Origin: Cadophora sp. MPI-SDFR-AT-0126
Lineage: Eukaryota > Ascomycota > Leotiomycetes > Helotiales > Ploettnerulaceae
DNA: 64,000 nt
Assembly: GCA_020747065.1 (NCBI GenBank)
Contig: JAGMVK010000013.1
Coordinates: 186,001-250,000 of the forward strand
Direction of reading: 5' to 3'
Both the position numbers and the translations under genes were made by a program. Every line of letters begins with the position of its first letter. The stretch's first letter is position 1. A model generated the notes under the pieces. The model saw only the letters and a list, made by a program, of their open reading frames with translations, ran no database searches and had not been told where the DNA came from. Positions 36,326 through 47,758 of the stretch are shown here, in pieces.

Positions 36326-37429
36326 GGTACTCTCTCATTGCTGGCTGAACGAGGAATTGGGAGAATGAGTTGTTACTCTAAAGCTTTTCGGAGAGACCAA
36401 GAAGGAACGAAGAAAGGAGGAAGGGGCAGACGAGATGGGACGCAGTGATATAGTCCTAGCTGCTCGGCATCTCGATCCCTCATGTAGACGCATGCTGCCC
36501 CTCCAAAGTACATCATTGTCTCAACATGGACCTATGTCAGCTCTTTTGGCCTATCATAGCAGCACATGGGCTGCTTCCGATTCAGGGTCCTTCATGGGGG
36601 GCCAGCGTCATGGAGGATTGACCGCGCTAGTCGTGCCTTTGCTGTGTTGTAAAAGTTGATAGACCAGGTAAGTACTAGAATAGTATAGCTCGGAGACCAA
36701 CGACTATCCATCATTGACGAGTCAGTGATGGAGATGCATTGTCTCCCAAGACCAGTATGAAGTGCTCCGCTTTCGGACATATCTGCATTTTATCCTTTGA
36801 CTAGATAATCATCGGAATAGATCATCTGGTCTATCGTGGCTTAGGTTAATAATATTGATTGGTGGTGATAGGTTTGAGTTGACATGTGGGTGAGGGCATT
36901 GGTGTTTTGGATGTTCAGATGGCGGTTGAGATGGGATGTCGTTGAAGCCAATTCAAGGGGTCGCTTGTCGCAGCCAATCACAGCACAAGATGGTCGCACG
37001 CCTCGACACTCGATCTTTATTCGCACGATTGCCTGCCAAGGGCTGGACTACAGAATCCCACATTATGGCCTTTCAATTTATCTATCTCTACCGGTATGCC
37101 TACTACCTGTTCACGGGTGAAGTCGGCTTGGAAGATGGATGAGAGCTGAACAAGATTTCGTCAGTGGCCACGTGATTCGGTCTTTTTGTTGATTCTCGGG
37201 CTCCAGGGGCTCGCTTAGACAATTTCCTTCCAGGGAGTGCAACTCCTTAAGGCCCCTGGAGTCCAGCAAGTCTGATTACAACACCATGGGAGCCTCATCC
37301 CATCCTCGCTTTCTCTCAATTTTCAAGCCCGTGGTCTCTGTCAGGAGGCTTCCGCATTGCATCTGCAATGGCTTCCCACCCCTCATATCTCCTGACGCCC
37401 TCGTCACTAGCCGCACTTTTAATCGTGGC
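36326..37429. other. BTA1 upstream region, no gene recognised
   Basis: About 1.1 kb upstream of BTA1 up to the carboxylesterase remnant. Only short open frames without domains are seen. The region should hold the BTA1 promoter. Phosphate-responsive CACGTG/CACGTK sites were considered; one GCCACGTGATT is at about 37167-37177, but its function is unproven and it is about 0.85 kb from the start codon. Confidence 0.4.
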
Positions 37430-38700
37430 ATCCTTACAACCGCTCAATAAAAACCAGTAATGCCTTTAATGACCAATATTTTCTATTCTTTGGTCTTATT
37501 GTGTGCCCATGGCTCGATCTCCGATGCGAACCACACTCAGCGCTTCCCAAGTCCCTCACTCAGGACATGCAGTTCCTGTCTTGGGTACCGCTCTCTCAAT
37601 GTTCCGAACAAGACGAATGTGTCAATGTAATTAGGACCAGTTACTTGATATACCGCCGAGCCTGAAAATGGGTTACGGGTTGTTTGAGTTCAGCTATACA
37701 TTTCCCTTCTTGATACCGAGGTTGGTGATTAGCAACTTTGCAAGATTGTGCGTTGGTGAGGAGAAAATAGCATCTCGCTTTGAATACCTGGTTTAGCCCA
37801 GAATGGATTTGGATCTGTACTCTGCGTGAATTCGTATGCAGAAAGGATTTGCTGTGCGCTGAAAGGGCCAAGGGCTTTATGGGATAAAGCGATGAAGGTC
37901 GAGAAACCCAAACGGAGAATACAGAATACAGACCTCAAAAAAAGAGTCACCAATATAATCTCATCCACCAACTCACAGCCACCAATCAACTTTTCCTCGG
38001 TAAAGTATCCCGGAAAGCCATCAGCACAGAACCCCTCATCTCTACAACTACTAAAAAGCGGTACTGCCACGCCCTTGATAGCATCAACCAACAGCTTCAT
38101 AGGCACATCTCTCAACTTGCCCAACCTATCCAGATCCTCGTCATTCAACACCACAGTATCTTAACAGCTGCCGATAATCCTCTTCTTTATGCTTCATAGA
38201 ACATCGTCCCCGGCGGACACGTCGCCATGGTGCTAGTCATTATGATTGTGCGACTGAATGATGAGACATTAGAGCAGATATGCATGGCTATACTGACGCT
38301 ACCGGCACTGTTGCCGAAAGTTGTGATTTCCGCCGAAAGCACATACTAAGCGTTTGATTCTGACGAAGGCGTTACGTTTGTCATGGAGCCCGAAGGTGGA
38401 GAGCGGGGTGCTGATGTTGTGGGCTTCGTGGGGGATATTTGAGCAAGCGAGGAAGCCGAGGGAGTGGAGGCGGTTGCTAATGTTACGTCGTAAATCTTCT
38501 TCTCGTACTTGGATTGGTTGGGAAGTGTAGAAGTGATGGAAGGATGAACTGGATTGAGACGATGATTACTGGATGACCCTTTTTGGTGGAAAGTTCAACA
38601 AAGTGGGCCGTGTCTGATGCTGTAAGTCAAATTCTGTCTTCAAATGTGACATTGACTGACTCCCGAGCTGAATGAATAGGTGAAAAGGACCATCGACAAG
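37430..38700 (-). pseudogene. Type-B carboxylesterase/lipase pseudogene
   Basis: Scattered minus-strand fragments in different frames add up to one carboxylesterase (COesterase, alpha/beta-hydrolase). In order they are HFVELSTKKGHPVIIVSI (about 38614-38560), NNRLHSLGFLAC (about 38490), STFGLHDKRNAFVRIKR (about 38405-38355) and the nucleophile elbow TFGNSAGSVSIAM (about 38320-38280). Then come LNDEDLDRLGKLRDVPMKLL (38150 onward), ILSAYEFTQSTDPNPFW (about 37850-37800), NPFSGSAVYQVTGPNYIDTF and VLFGTLRERYP (about 37675-37580), and EIEPW (about 37505). At least three frame changes and several stops (TGA for Trp, TAG for Gln) separate them. A 141-aa open piece at 37729-38154 is only the middle of the gene. 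Many changes are C-to-T/G-to-A, compatible with RIP. The family hydrolyses esters and is often secreted. Confidence 0.82.
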
Positions 38701-39001
38701 AAATTGTAAATTATGGAACATCGATCGTTTTTAATTTTGTAATCAACCCACTAACGGAAAATGCTTCCCATACCGTGATCATTACTCACCTATGATGAAT
38801 ATTGGCATATATGCACGAGCAGTAACTGCGTACAATACGCTCATTCCACCAAGGAGAAGGCTTATGAGTGAAAAGCTGCAAAAAAAAAACACTAAATTTG
38901 CTTCGCGTCAGATATTCTAGACTCGCTGCTCATGCCAGAGGGCAAAGAGTTCCTTTTCATACGCCGGACTCCAAAGGAATGCCTCCCACGATTGTACAAA
39001 T
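38701..39001. other. Intergenic, nothing recognised
   Basis: About 300 bp between the esterase remnant and the NOC2 stop codon. It includes an A-run at about 38880-38888 and presumably the NOC2 3' end. Confidence 0.5.
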
Positions 39002-41301
39002 CTACTCTTCGTCCTCCTCGGTCTCAAAGCCAGTCTCGGAGTCATCGTTGCCGTCTTCCATATCCTCATCACTCCCCGCACCAGCCGTTTCCTTCTCCCG
39101 GTCCGCCTTCCGCTTTCGGTCTTCTTCTCTCCGTCCTTCTTCCAAAAGCTTGGCTTTCGCTTCACGTTGCTTTCTCTGTCCAGAGACGAACGCACCAAGA
39201 GGAGTCTTCTCCCAGTCGGTATCCTTCAGGAAATTGTCTACGCCGGCTCGGTTATTTGGCGCAAACTCGACCTTGGCTCGGTGTTGCTCAATGAACTTGG
39301 CATTTGCTTCGATCTTCTGTAACAGTAGGACAAAGGCAGAATTGACTTTATTGTTCTTATTCCCAGAGGTCTTGTGGCTTACGTCCTTCAGCCAACGTTT
39401 CAACATCACGATTACCGGTAAACCCAATTCCGGAAATGCGATATTTCTTGACCATAGAACAAAGAATTCGGACAGTAACTCGGCAACTTGCTCTCCAACA
39501 CCGTCCTGGTAAACCCGTGTCCTCAAGTAAGTTTTCTGCGCCTTATAATTCGAGGCAAAGTCAAGACCCTTGAGCGTACTAGGTTTTGGAGCTTTTTTCA
39601 TCTCATTAGAGTTCAGAACCTCGAGTAATGCTGAAGCCAATGGAATGTACGTTCCAGTCGCACGAGATAAGCGAAGAAGTGATCGCATTAAATGGAATCG
39701 GAGAGGGAAATATGTAGATGTGGGGATGAGGCGCATAGCTCCAAGTGTGACTTGCACGGTTGGATAGATGAGTGATCGTAACTCGGACTCCTTGCCATTT
39801 TCGGCTTCCTTGACCGGATTGCAATGCTCTGAAAGTACACATGACCAGAAATCCAATGAGTGCACGTACTGCCAGTTGTACACCGTCTTGTACGATTCCT
39901 GTTGGTTGTTGGTGATGCTGTTTCGGAGATGGATAGCAAGCTGGCGAATGAAAGAAAAGCCAGTAGTATAACCAACTCCAGCATCAATCCCCCAAAGTTC
40001 TGCGGCCGAGTTCTTCATCAAATTTATTCCTTGGATCGTATGTACTGTGGTACTTCGGCTTCCTCTGATCAATCCTTGGTATACTGTTTTCAGAACAGCC
40101 TCCCTCAATCCTGGGTCTCCGATTACTGCCAAACGTCGGAGAACGAGGAATGCTGTAATCCGTGTTGCTTCGTCACTCGAAGTATCGGACCAAATGTTGA
40201 CAACAGTCTTGACGATGTTCTTGAGAACTTTCTTGAAGGAGAGGAGGTATGGGAGGAGCGGAGTGATAGAGGCGAGGGTGAGTTTGAGTGTTGGCGCATC
40301 GGATAAGGCGGTAAGGAGGTGGTGTACGGAGGATGTGTATGACTTGAGGAGGGCCGTGAGGGTCTTGAACTTCTTCGAGTCCGTCGAAACCCGGACTTTT
40401 CCAGCTACGGTTTCCTTGACAGGTATATGGTGGTTGAGAACTTCGGGAACATACTTAAGAGCGGTAACGAGCAATTCGTGGTATACTTGCGAGTTCGAAA
40501 TGCTGTATTTGTATTCCTTCCCGTCATCCTCGTTGACATGCGCTGCCGCTCTGAATGCAAGGACAACCTGTCGCATTGCTCGGAGTGAGTGTTGTTCCTT
40601 CATGGCCTTCGTCCATTTGACAACCATTTCTTTTGTGAGCTCCGAAGCATCTTCGGCTTCCTCCTCGGACGCCCCTCCTGTTCCTGCATTTCCTCGACCG
40701 GGAGCTTCTTGGACTTCTTCTTCTTTGGCTGCTCGTCTTCGCTCCCACTCAAGTCATCAACTTCTGCAAGATCCGCCTCATCGTCGAAATCAAGTGCCTC
40801 GGGATCGTTCTCCTTCAGATACTTGTAGAATTCCGGATCCTTGCTTGCCAATGCTTCCATTGCACCTTTACTCATTCCAACATCATCTTCTGCTTCGCTT
40901 TCATGTTCACTATCACTCAGTACTGGTGCCTCCTCGAAGGATACCTCAGATGAATCGTCATCCTCAACTTCTGGTTCCGAGCGTTTCCTCTTACCCAGCT
41001 TCTCGGGAACTGCTTTCGAATTCGATTTCTTTGCAAGTTTTTCTGGGATCTCGAATCCGCCCCCAAAGAAGTCGTCCACGTTCATTTTCCCGAAAGGGTC
41101 CTCTGTGGCAGGCGCCTTTCCTTTCAAGTCCTCCTCTCCGCCCTTTCCCTCGAACTCTGCATCTTTCGCATTGCGGGCTTGTCGCTTGGCTTTGACCTGA
41201 TTGCGCTGCTTAATCTTCGCGCCAGCCTTCCGTTTCTCGAGGGTATCTTTGAGATGATTCTTCTCGAATTTACGAGTGGACTTTTTCGTGCTTTTTGCCA
41301 T
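39002..41301 (-). CDS. NOC2: Nucleolar complex protein 2 (NOC2), with apparent frame break
   Basis: NOC2 pairs with NOC1 and then NOC3 to escort pre-60S ribosomal particles from nucleolus to nucleoplasm. The C-terminal frame (from before 40627 to 39002) is unmistakable: MVVKWTKAMKEQHSLRAMRQ, ALKYVPEVLNHHIPV, helical-repeat body with RSSTVH-like segments, FHLMRSLLRLSRATGTYIPL, LPVIVMLKRWLKD and an acidic tail. The N-terminal frame (41301 to about 40660) starts MAKSTKKSTRKFEKNHLKDT and has acidic DDD/EDE runs and basic KKKK motifs. The two frames are offset by one base between about 40760 and 40640, near an AAG-repeat and a GAGGGGCG run, and overlap without a stop. No convincing intron bridges them; a 54-nt GTCCAA..GAGGAG candidate lacks a branch site. 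A single-base sequence error or a real one-base deletion is more likely. Expected length is about 765 residues. Confidence 0.88.
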
Positions 41302-41535
41302 TGTGAGGTTGGGTGCTTTGCGACAAGACACTCCGGCTTGCTCTCTAATACTTTTGTAGATATTTTCAACTTTTTTAGTGGAGGCTCTGTCGCTAATCCT
41401 CTTTCGGCTCTCAAGGCGGCCGCCTGGAAACATTTAGCGCGGGCAGATTACGGATAGCGGATAGCGGACGTGCCCAGGTATCCAGCCTCCCAAATCCATC
41501 CATAAACAGAGGAGAGTGGGATACAAAGTGGAACA
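41302..41535. promoter_or_regulatory. Compact divergent promoter NOC2 / VPS28
   Basis: Only 234 bp separate the two start codons, so a shared bidirectional promoter is likely. It contains a tandem GGATAGCGGATAGCGGACG at about 41450-41468, midway between the genes, as a candidate element. Confidence 0.65.
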
Positions 41536-42343
41536 ATGTATCCAACTCGACAGGCGTATGCGCCTACCCCCCACAGCTACATCCCAAACACAACACTGTC
41601 CGCAACTATCAATCTTGATGAGGTATGGTTTCAATTTGAATCGGCAAACCGTTGTTAATATGAATCTCTTGAAGGAAGTCAAGCTTGCAGAAACCCGAGC
41701 GGAAAGAGATCTTCAGGACTCTCTTGCCGAAGTCTTCAGCATCATCATCACTTTAGACGAATTAGAGAAGGCATATCTTAAAGATGCGATTTCCGAAACG
41801 GACTACACGGAAATATGCGACCGGTTGTTGAAGCAGTACAAGCAGATCCTGGCAGACGATGCGGTTTCCCGAGAATTCAGAGATCTGGAGACTTTCAAAG
41901 GTGCTTGGGATGTATGTTTATTAATGGCAGACACAAGCATAGCGAACTGATAGCATTAGATGGAAGTTCCTCGAGCAACAGAACGAATTCGAATTGGTCT
42001 GCCAAGCACTGTTACTGCTCCATCCATAAACACGACCACTGGCGGAAATGGTGGCTCAAACGGAACGTTGATCTTGGAGGCTACACAGGATTTCATTACA
42101 TTTCTCGACGCTCTCAAGCTTGGATTGCTTGCAAAGGACCAGTTGCATCCGTTGCTGTCAGATGTCATACAGAGTGCGAATAAGGTTACAGACCAAGATT
42201 TCGAGGGAAGAGGAAAGATTGTGCAGTGGTTGATTGCTTTAAATCAAATGAAGGCTACTGAGGAGGTCAGTGAAGACCAGGCGCGGGAGTTAGAGTTGGA
42301 TATGAACAGTGCATATCAAGGATTCAAGGCGACTTTAAAATGA
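41536..42343 (+). CDS. VPS28: ESCRT-I subunit VPS28
   Basis: Three exons (41536-41622, 41675-41911, 41960-42343; introns 52 and 48 nt) encode 235 residues, the usual length. VPS28 binds VPS23 and VPS37 in ESCRT-I and, through its C-terminal four-helix domain, recruits ESCRT-II for sorting ubiquitinated cargo into multivesicular bodies. The first exon encodes MYPTRQAYAPTPHSYIPNTT and ends INLDE, joining to EVKLAETRAERD. The N-terminal core includes LAEVFSIIITLDELEKAYLK and LLKQYKQIL. The C-terminal domain has DFITFLDALKLGLLAKDQLH and KIVQWLIALNQMKA. A longer frame starting at 41516 without an ATG was rejected, because it reads through the first intron and loses the conserved N-terminus. It is convergent with MDM12, 174 bp apart. 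Confidence 0.95.
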
Positions 42344-42517
42344 GATGGCAGTGGACCTTTGGAATCCGATTGAAGTTTGGGGGCATAGCATCGGAGTTTT
42401 GGCTAGACATTTATCTGACATTGTATTTCTGGGGGGTAAGGGGGAACTGAGCCTCAATGGACGTTGTTGGTAATCAATCCCTAATATATACCAACAAATT
42501 CAGGGCTGTCGAGATCG

Positions 42518-43759
42518 CTATACTAAGAATGTCCAGAAACTCGGATATACAAATTCGTCTTCGAAAATGCGCCTGACCTGTTCAAGGACGAACTTTTCTA
42601 CCTTCCCAACATTTTTCAGGACCTGTTTCCCATTCTCTCTTTGCCCAATCTCGCTTTCGACTTTGATCTCATGCAGCAACCCGCCCATTCTCATGCCATT
42701 CGGATTGTTGTCATCTTCATATACTCCCCCAATTGCAGCATACGCATCCTCAGGTGACAGAAAACAAAAATGGGCTCGCTTCCTGATGTATGCCAACACA
42801 GCAACTCCATCGAACGACAACCCAGTGATGTTCAGCTTGACAGGTATTCCAACAAAACTAGGCATAGGATAGTCGAGTAAGATCTCTGCCGTCAGAGACA
42901 ACCTCACATCGCCAGAATATCGTACGCGAAACACCGTTTGAAGGTCTTCGACTTTGGGTTCCCGAAACCTTCGGGGAGGTGACGTAGGTTCTTCTTCAAT
43001 GATCTCTTCGATGATCCCATCTCTGGTATGAGGTCTCGTCGTTGGATTCGATGTGGCTAACGTAGACACACTGGCTTTCTCTCGTAAAGCTTGCGCCGGT
43101 CCATCGGCTGTTGGGGGCGGTGAAATAGAGCTTCCGCTAGCCGTGTGCTGATGGCCACGACTCGATGCGTAGAGGTTAGAATAATCAGGCCAGCCATGTG
43201 GTAAATGTGCACCAGCTACTGCAGCAAGCGGTGTTTGAGTACCGGACAACCCAGTCGCCAGTTGGGAGTGGAAGTAATGGAGATTCGATGTCCCGCCAGG
43301 AATGCCGGGAGTGCTGACTCCTAGGAACGGACTTCCAATATCCCCAGGATTCTGCATCGACCGTATGCCGGGCAATCGTGTGTCAATATATGGTGGGTAG
43401 TGCGTGGCTTGTGAAGGCCCTCTCGTTCTCTCGACTCGTTCCATCCGTCTTCGTTCTCTTAGAGTCTCCTCGTCCGTTGCCTTTGCCTCCCATTCACCAC
43501 TTTGGCCATCTTCATCGCCCTCCTGCCCGTAATCATCTTCTGTCTCTTCGTAAAAATCAGGCAGCGGGTCACAGATGTCTTTGATTTCGACTTCTGGGGC
43601 GATGGAGCCAAATTCAAAAGCATGAACTTTAACACCTTTGATGAAACGCGGGAGAGTCACCGTCTGGAACTTTTCATGCACAAAGTTCCGGATTCTTTCG
43701 GCCAGAGCAATTCCATCTGGACCGGTGGTGAGAGTCTCCCAATGAAGATCGATGGACAT
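42518..43759 (-). CDS. MDM12: Mitochondrial distribution and morphology protein 12 (ERMES)
   Basis: Single-exon gene for 413 residues. Mdm12 is the soluble SMP-domain subunit of the ERMES complex, which with Mmm1, Mdm34 and Mdm10 tethers ER to mitochondria and moves phospholipids between them. The N-terminus [20 protein letters not shown] leads into an amphipathic region and [20 protein letters not shown], the first conserved SMP strand set. A polar, disordered insert with acidic and Ser/Thr/Pro-rich parts fills about residues 75-275, as in other filamentous ascomycetes. The second half of the SMP domain follows: [40 protein letters not shown] and a C-terminus [20 protein letters not shown]. 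No membrane segment is present, as expected. Confidence 0.96.
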   Translation of the reverse strand: MSIDLHWETLTTGPDGIALAERIRNFVHEKFQTVTLPRFIKGVKVHAFEFGSIAPEVEIKDICDPLPDFYEETEDDYGQEGDEDGQSGEWEAKATDEETLRERRRMERVERTRGPSQATHYPPYIDTRLPGIRSMQNPGDIGSPFLGVSTPGIPGGTSNLHYFHSQLATGLSGTQTPLAAVAGAHLPHGWPDYSNLYASSRGHQHTASGSSISPPPTADGPAQALREKASVSTLATSNPTTRPHTRDGIIEEIIEEEPTSPPRRFREPKVEDLQTVFRVRYSGDVRLSLTAEILLDYPMPSFVGIPVKLNITGLSFDGVAVLAYIRKRAHFCFLSPEDAYAAIGGVYEDDNNPNGMRMGGLLHEIKVESEIGQRENGKQVLKNVGKVEKFVLEQVRRIFEDEFVYPSFWTFLV

Positions 43760-45088
43760 TTGTTCCTAGCGACTGAGAGCTGGCACGCCGTCTAGTACTC
43801 ACCTAGCGCATTACCTGTTCAGAAGAGCGCTCATGGATAATGGAGCAGACTCAGACGTACCAACCGATCTGGGTGGACTGCCTCGATAATATAGGAGGAG
43901 AGAAGGCAAGTTGGAGGGCTTCTTGCAGCTTAAACTTGTTGGTTGTTTCGGTTCCTGGTGATCACGTTTTCAGAGGTTGAGCCTTTCGCTTACCTGTTAG
44001 GGCGGCGGTCAAGCTCTTAGGGCGGCCACTTGTTTGGCGCCTCGCCCTTTCGCCTGGGGGTCTGCTTCGTTCGACAACAATGGTTCAAGATCAACACCAA
44101 ATACCGGCGCTGTCCTTTGCTATGGACACTGCGATCTCCTCACTGATCTGACTGCATGCAGGTAACAACATGCCGGTTCAGATTTGCCCCCAGATCTACC
44201 GAGACGCTGACCAAGATCTGTCACGGGCTCGAAATGCCATGAACGGTCGTCAATATTAGTTTGGCTAGAAGCAATCTGCCTGTACAGCTGCCAACAAAAC
44301 TTGATGATTGGGATGAAAACTCAATGCTCCGTCCACTGTAACTTTTCCTGTCCATTTTAGCCCCGGTTACTCTAGTATTTGTCAAGTGATGAGAGATGAT
44401 GGAACGCGGCGTTCAAGCCAGCCTTCGTTCGACTCGGTCTCGTTTTGTCAAGAGGATGCACGCAAGCATGCAGGCAAGCGCTACATTCCCGCTCTGTCGA
44501 TTTCTGCAAGGTCTCTACGGCCAGTGTCCCGCGTCTCACGGGTACACCAGATCAGTCAGTCATCCTCGATGCATCGTCACAGTCTTGAGCGACGTTTGAC
44601 AGCAACGGGAACGTCCCGCCCGCAACTCCGCTGTCAAAGCTGCAGTGGCAAGTCGATGCCTAATTTATCGTTACTGTTGAACATCGTACGACTACAGAAG
44701 CTCGATGCATATCCAACCACGGTCACACCTCACGTCTTCTACGGCCCTTCAAGGACGCCAATCTATCATTTTGGCCAGTCAAGAAGCCACACGATCACCA
44801 ACACAACCTCAACACCAGTCGGACTGACGGAAAGACGCCCCCTTCCGGAGGGATCGGGGAGTATACCCCCACTGATCTCCCTTCGACCCTCGCCCTATGG
44901 TTTACCCCCTTTCACCAACATTTATTGCCTCCAAAGGTATAGGAGCTTATGCAGCTGCATGTGATGGAGAAGCAAGGTCTCTTTACCCAGTCTCCTCATT
45001 TCATCTAGCCATCCTGCAGACAAAGCTGGAATTGGAAAGATCCGTCGAAATCACATCGGGACTCTATTCAAAGGAAGGCATCAGGTGA
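43760..45088. other. Intergenic, no supported gene
   Basis: About 1.3 kb upstream of MDM12. A 192-codon frame at 44386-44964 (+) is Ser/Arg/Pro-rich without any domain and overlaps other open frames, so I do not call it. The MDM12 promoter should lie at the left end. Nothing else is recognised. Confidence 0.5.
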
Positions 45089-45478
45089 CTATTCCGCTCT
45101 GCGGCCTGGGAAACGGCCTGCGTCACGCATCATTTGCTCCGACATCCCAGTTTCCAGGATGACATCCAACATTTCTGATATGGTCATCGAAATGTACTCA
45201 CTCCGCTCTTCTTCTGGCAGCTGGTGAACTGGAGCGCGGATCTCCCCGTTCAGATACTGCACAACTGGGGCGTGTCCTCGGTGACTCGCACAGCTGTCGC
45301 ATCCATATGCAAGCCAACATTTCTTTGCCATGCTGGCTTCATAAACTCGTATCAGGTATATCTGATTTCGATGGTGTAGAGTCTGGGGTCCAGAGCCCTT
45401 TAGCATGACGTGAACGCTATTGGCAGTATTCCGAGCTTTAGCTGGGCGAACCCTAGGCAAAATCGACAAATCTGGCAT
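45089..45478 (-). CDS. Small hypothetical protein (129 aa)
   Basis: A single open frame with an ATG preceded directly by an in-frame TAA, so the start is well defined. The protein has a central CWLAYGCDSCASHRGHAP, with three Cys and a His that could bind metal. An acidic helical C-terminal part follows (PEEERSEYISMTISEMLDVI). The sequence looks like real protein rather than chance translation, but no family is recognised and expression cannot be judged. It lies downstream of, and on the same strand as, the next small gene. Confidence 0.42.
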   Translation of the reverse strand: MPDLSILPRVRPAKARNTANSVHVMLKGSGPQTLHHRNQIYLIRVYEASMAKKCWLAYGCDSCASHRGHAPVVQYLNGEIRAPVHQLPEEERSEYISMTISEMLDVILETGMSEQMMRDAGRFPGRRAE

Positions 45479-45592
45479 TTAATGCGATTGACCCATGCTG
45501 GCCAATCCAAGACAATCACAGCAAGATGAGCAGGATTATGTCCAACCGTTCAAAATTCATGACCGTGATATTCAGCTGAACCTAGAGAGATG

Positions 45593-46050
45593 CTAGTCCA
45601 ACCACACCTCCCAACCATAGGACTCCCCCAGCCCAAACCCAGAACGGAACCCGCCAAACGCAGAACTCCGAAGATCCCCTAGAATATACTCTACGGTAGA
45701 GCACATCGTCGCAACCACACCGCAAACCTTCGCCTCCACGAAATGCCTCTCGTTCAGGTTTGATCGTCGATCTTGTATTGACAATGACGAATCAACACAC
45801 ATTGAAATCTCTAACTTCAAGGCGCACAAGATAGAGGCATTCCGAGGCTCACTGCTTATGGTCAGATCGTTATCTTAAGACTCAAAAAGTTCTTTGACCT
45901 TACATGCTCTCCACAGGTCCCAGAATTCTCGGTGACATTTTCGACAATCTTGTGATCGGCGCTTTGGTCTCCTCTGTGTCCGGCGCAGTACGATATACCA
46001 AGTGAAATTCTACATCCACAGGCATATTGTATGATCTGTTCTTTGCACAT
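45593..46050 (-). CDS. Small cysteine-containing hypothetical protein (133 aa)
   Basis: Proposed two-exon gene: 46050-45904 and 45847-45593, with a 56-nt GTAAGG..GTGAG intron. The N-terminus, MCKEQIIQYACGCRISLGIS then YC.GH and later GTCGEH, has a Cys/His pattern seen in small fungal proteins of unknown role that may bind zinc. The second exon adds CALKLEISMC and VCGVVATMC. There is no signal peptide. The acceptor choice is forced by stops in the other options but is not strong, so the model is tentative. Confidence 0.4.
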
Positions 46051-46881
46051 GATGAGTCGGTGGCAGAAACTTTCTCTTGATGCGGAATCCGAGTTTCTTG
46101 GTATCGTTGTAGACTGAGTCTTGATCTGTAGCCCCGAAAGTATCAATACGGCAGTACAGTAAGGGACAGCGTGTAGACAGAACCCGCCTGGAGCATACCT
46201 AATTGATTGGGATGGTCTAAAGCGAGAATTGTTGAGCTTCTAATCTCAGTTGTCTGTTAACGTTTGAGTAATGTCGGGGAGCTGACGCTGTGAGGAGTTG
46301 TGGATTGGCTTTGGTTTTGATTCTTTTGAAAACATCAGGGACGGCAGAATGCTTTATACGCTGTCACACCATTCCGAGGGAATGGTTCAGTCTGTTCAAT
46401 TAAACCGAGTTGTAGTTGTTTGCCATCCCAGAGAGGATGTAGGTAGACGGCAACACTGATGGGAGGTCAAGATGCCTGTCTGCGGCCTGTGTGTGTCCTT
46501 GTTGGTCGTGGTGGTCGTTTGTTCTCCGGAGGGATGTGATGAGTTCTGTTGGAGTTTATTTTGCAGAACAGAAAAAAAAGTATTATACAAGGCTGGCCCG
46601 AAAAGACTGGACTGCCCACACACATCCGTCATCCGAGCCAAAAAGTTAGTTGGCTAAAGACAGGAGGATCATTGAGGAACCACATATGGGCAGGATTGGC
46701 AAGGAACATCCTCACTGCTGACAAGGTTTACAGAACGCCATTTGAGAAAGCTCACATGGCCAGTCTGAGAGTGGTGCTTGGAGTGCTGGCAAAGGAGATA
46801 GAGGAGGAGAGCTCCACCAAACACCCTGGTCATAGGACACTAGGTTTCGAGTAGCCAAGAACCCTTCACCCAGGCTCCAAA

Positions 46882-46898
46882 GGGGGGGGGGGGGGGGG
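46882..46898 (+). repeat. Homopolymer run of 17 G
   Basis: An uninterrupted G17 tract between AAA and CAAGG. Such tracts can fold into G-quadruplexes and are unstable in replication and hard to sequence exactly. Confidence 0.9.
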
Positions 46899-46924
46899 CA
46901 AGGCAGGCAAGCCCACGCCGCTAT

Positions 46925-46945
46925 GGTCCACGGTCCACGGTCCAT
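46925..46945 (+). repeat. 7-bp tandem repeat GGTCCAC x3
   Basis: Three consecutive GGTCCAC units, the last ending in T. Probably replication slippage. Confidence 0.8.
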
Positions 46946-47320
46946 GCTCCACCGCGACTACTGCAGCAATTGCAGGCAAGATGCACGGCGAGAGCGCGAC
47001 TGCTGTCGCTTCTGAGAGACAAGACAGGGAGGTTGACGGCAGGGTATCAGGTCAGTGTGCGACGGCTCCGGATTGGGGCCAATGAATGGCGGCATTCCGA
47101 TTCGAGCTCGCGGCTCACAACATTGCCCGCCCTACCTGCTACAAGGATGCCATGTGTGGCCAGGCTCCTCAAATTACGATGGTCTCGAAACCCTTGAAAA
47201 CGGCATCAGCGCCATGGACTTCAAACATCAAAGAGACTATGGAAGACAGCTGCCGAAGCTCAAAACCGCAAGCTGTCCTGTGCTTCAGCCCTCTCGGTTT
47301 TTGTTTGTTGGACTGCCTGT

Positions 47321-47341
47321 TGCTGACTGCTGACTGCTGAC
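47321..47341 (+). repeat. 7-bp tandem repeat TGCTGAC x3
   Basis: Three perfect TGCTGAC units followed shortly by GGTTGGTTGG. Probably slippage; it belongs to the same repeat-rich kilobase. Confidence 0.8.
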
Positions 47342-47734
47342 TGGGGTTGGTTGGTTGGAGCCTTGACAGCAAGCCACGAGTGGCCTCCCGTGAGCCTCTG
47401 CTCGGCAGAAGTAGACTTGCCTCATGTCTGCATCAGCCAGCCGTAGGGCACAGTCAACCTTCAACACCACGCTGTTGGCTTGCCTTTTGCGCCGCCTGAA
47501 CTGTGACGAAAGTCGATTGCCGTCCCTATTGGATCCTGTGCGACCAACCTAGTACCATATCAGTAGTTGCTATCACTGAACACTTCAGCCACTCTAACGG
47601 CTTCTTTCGGCGCTCGTGCAACTGATTTCTTAGCAAATGACTGGGGATTTCGGCAAACGCAGCCGGCCGGCTGTTAATCTGACTGATCCATTCGGGCCCC
47701 TCACTGGTCGTCGTCGTCTGTTAGGTCAGGGAGG

Positions 47735-47758
47735 TCAGTCAGTCAGTCAGTCAGTCAG
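47735..47758 (+). repeat. Tetranucleotide microsatellite (TCAG)6
   Basis: Six perfect TCAG units preceded by TCGTCGTCG. A possible polymorphic marker. Confidence 0.9.

Noticed and set aside
37729..38154. 141-codon frame as a stand-alone small gene
   Set aside because: It is the middle of a carboxylesterase whose other parts lie in different frames on both sides.
39386..41195. Long plus-strand frames (214 and 382 codons) across NOC2
   Set aside because: Antisense shadows of NOC2, whose conserved protein is on the minus strand.
44386..44964. 192-codon plus-strand frame
   Set aside because: Low-complexity Ser/Arg/Pro translation without domain, overlapped by other frames; not enough to call a gene.
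47735..47758. TCAG repeat as a CRISPR or regulatory array
   Set aside because: A plain tetranucleotide microsatellite with no spacers; CRISPR is not expected in a fungal nuclear genome.
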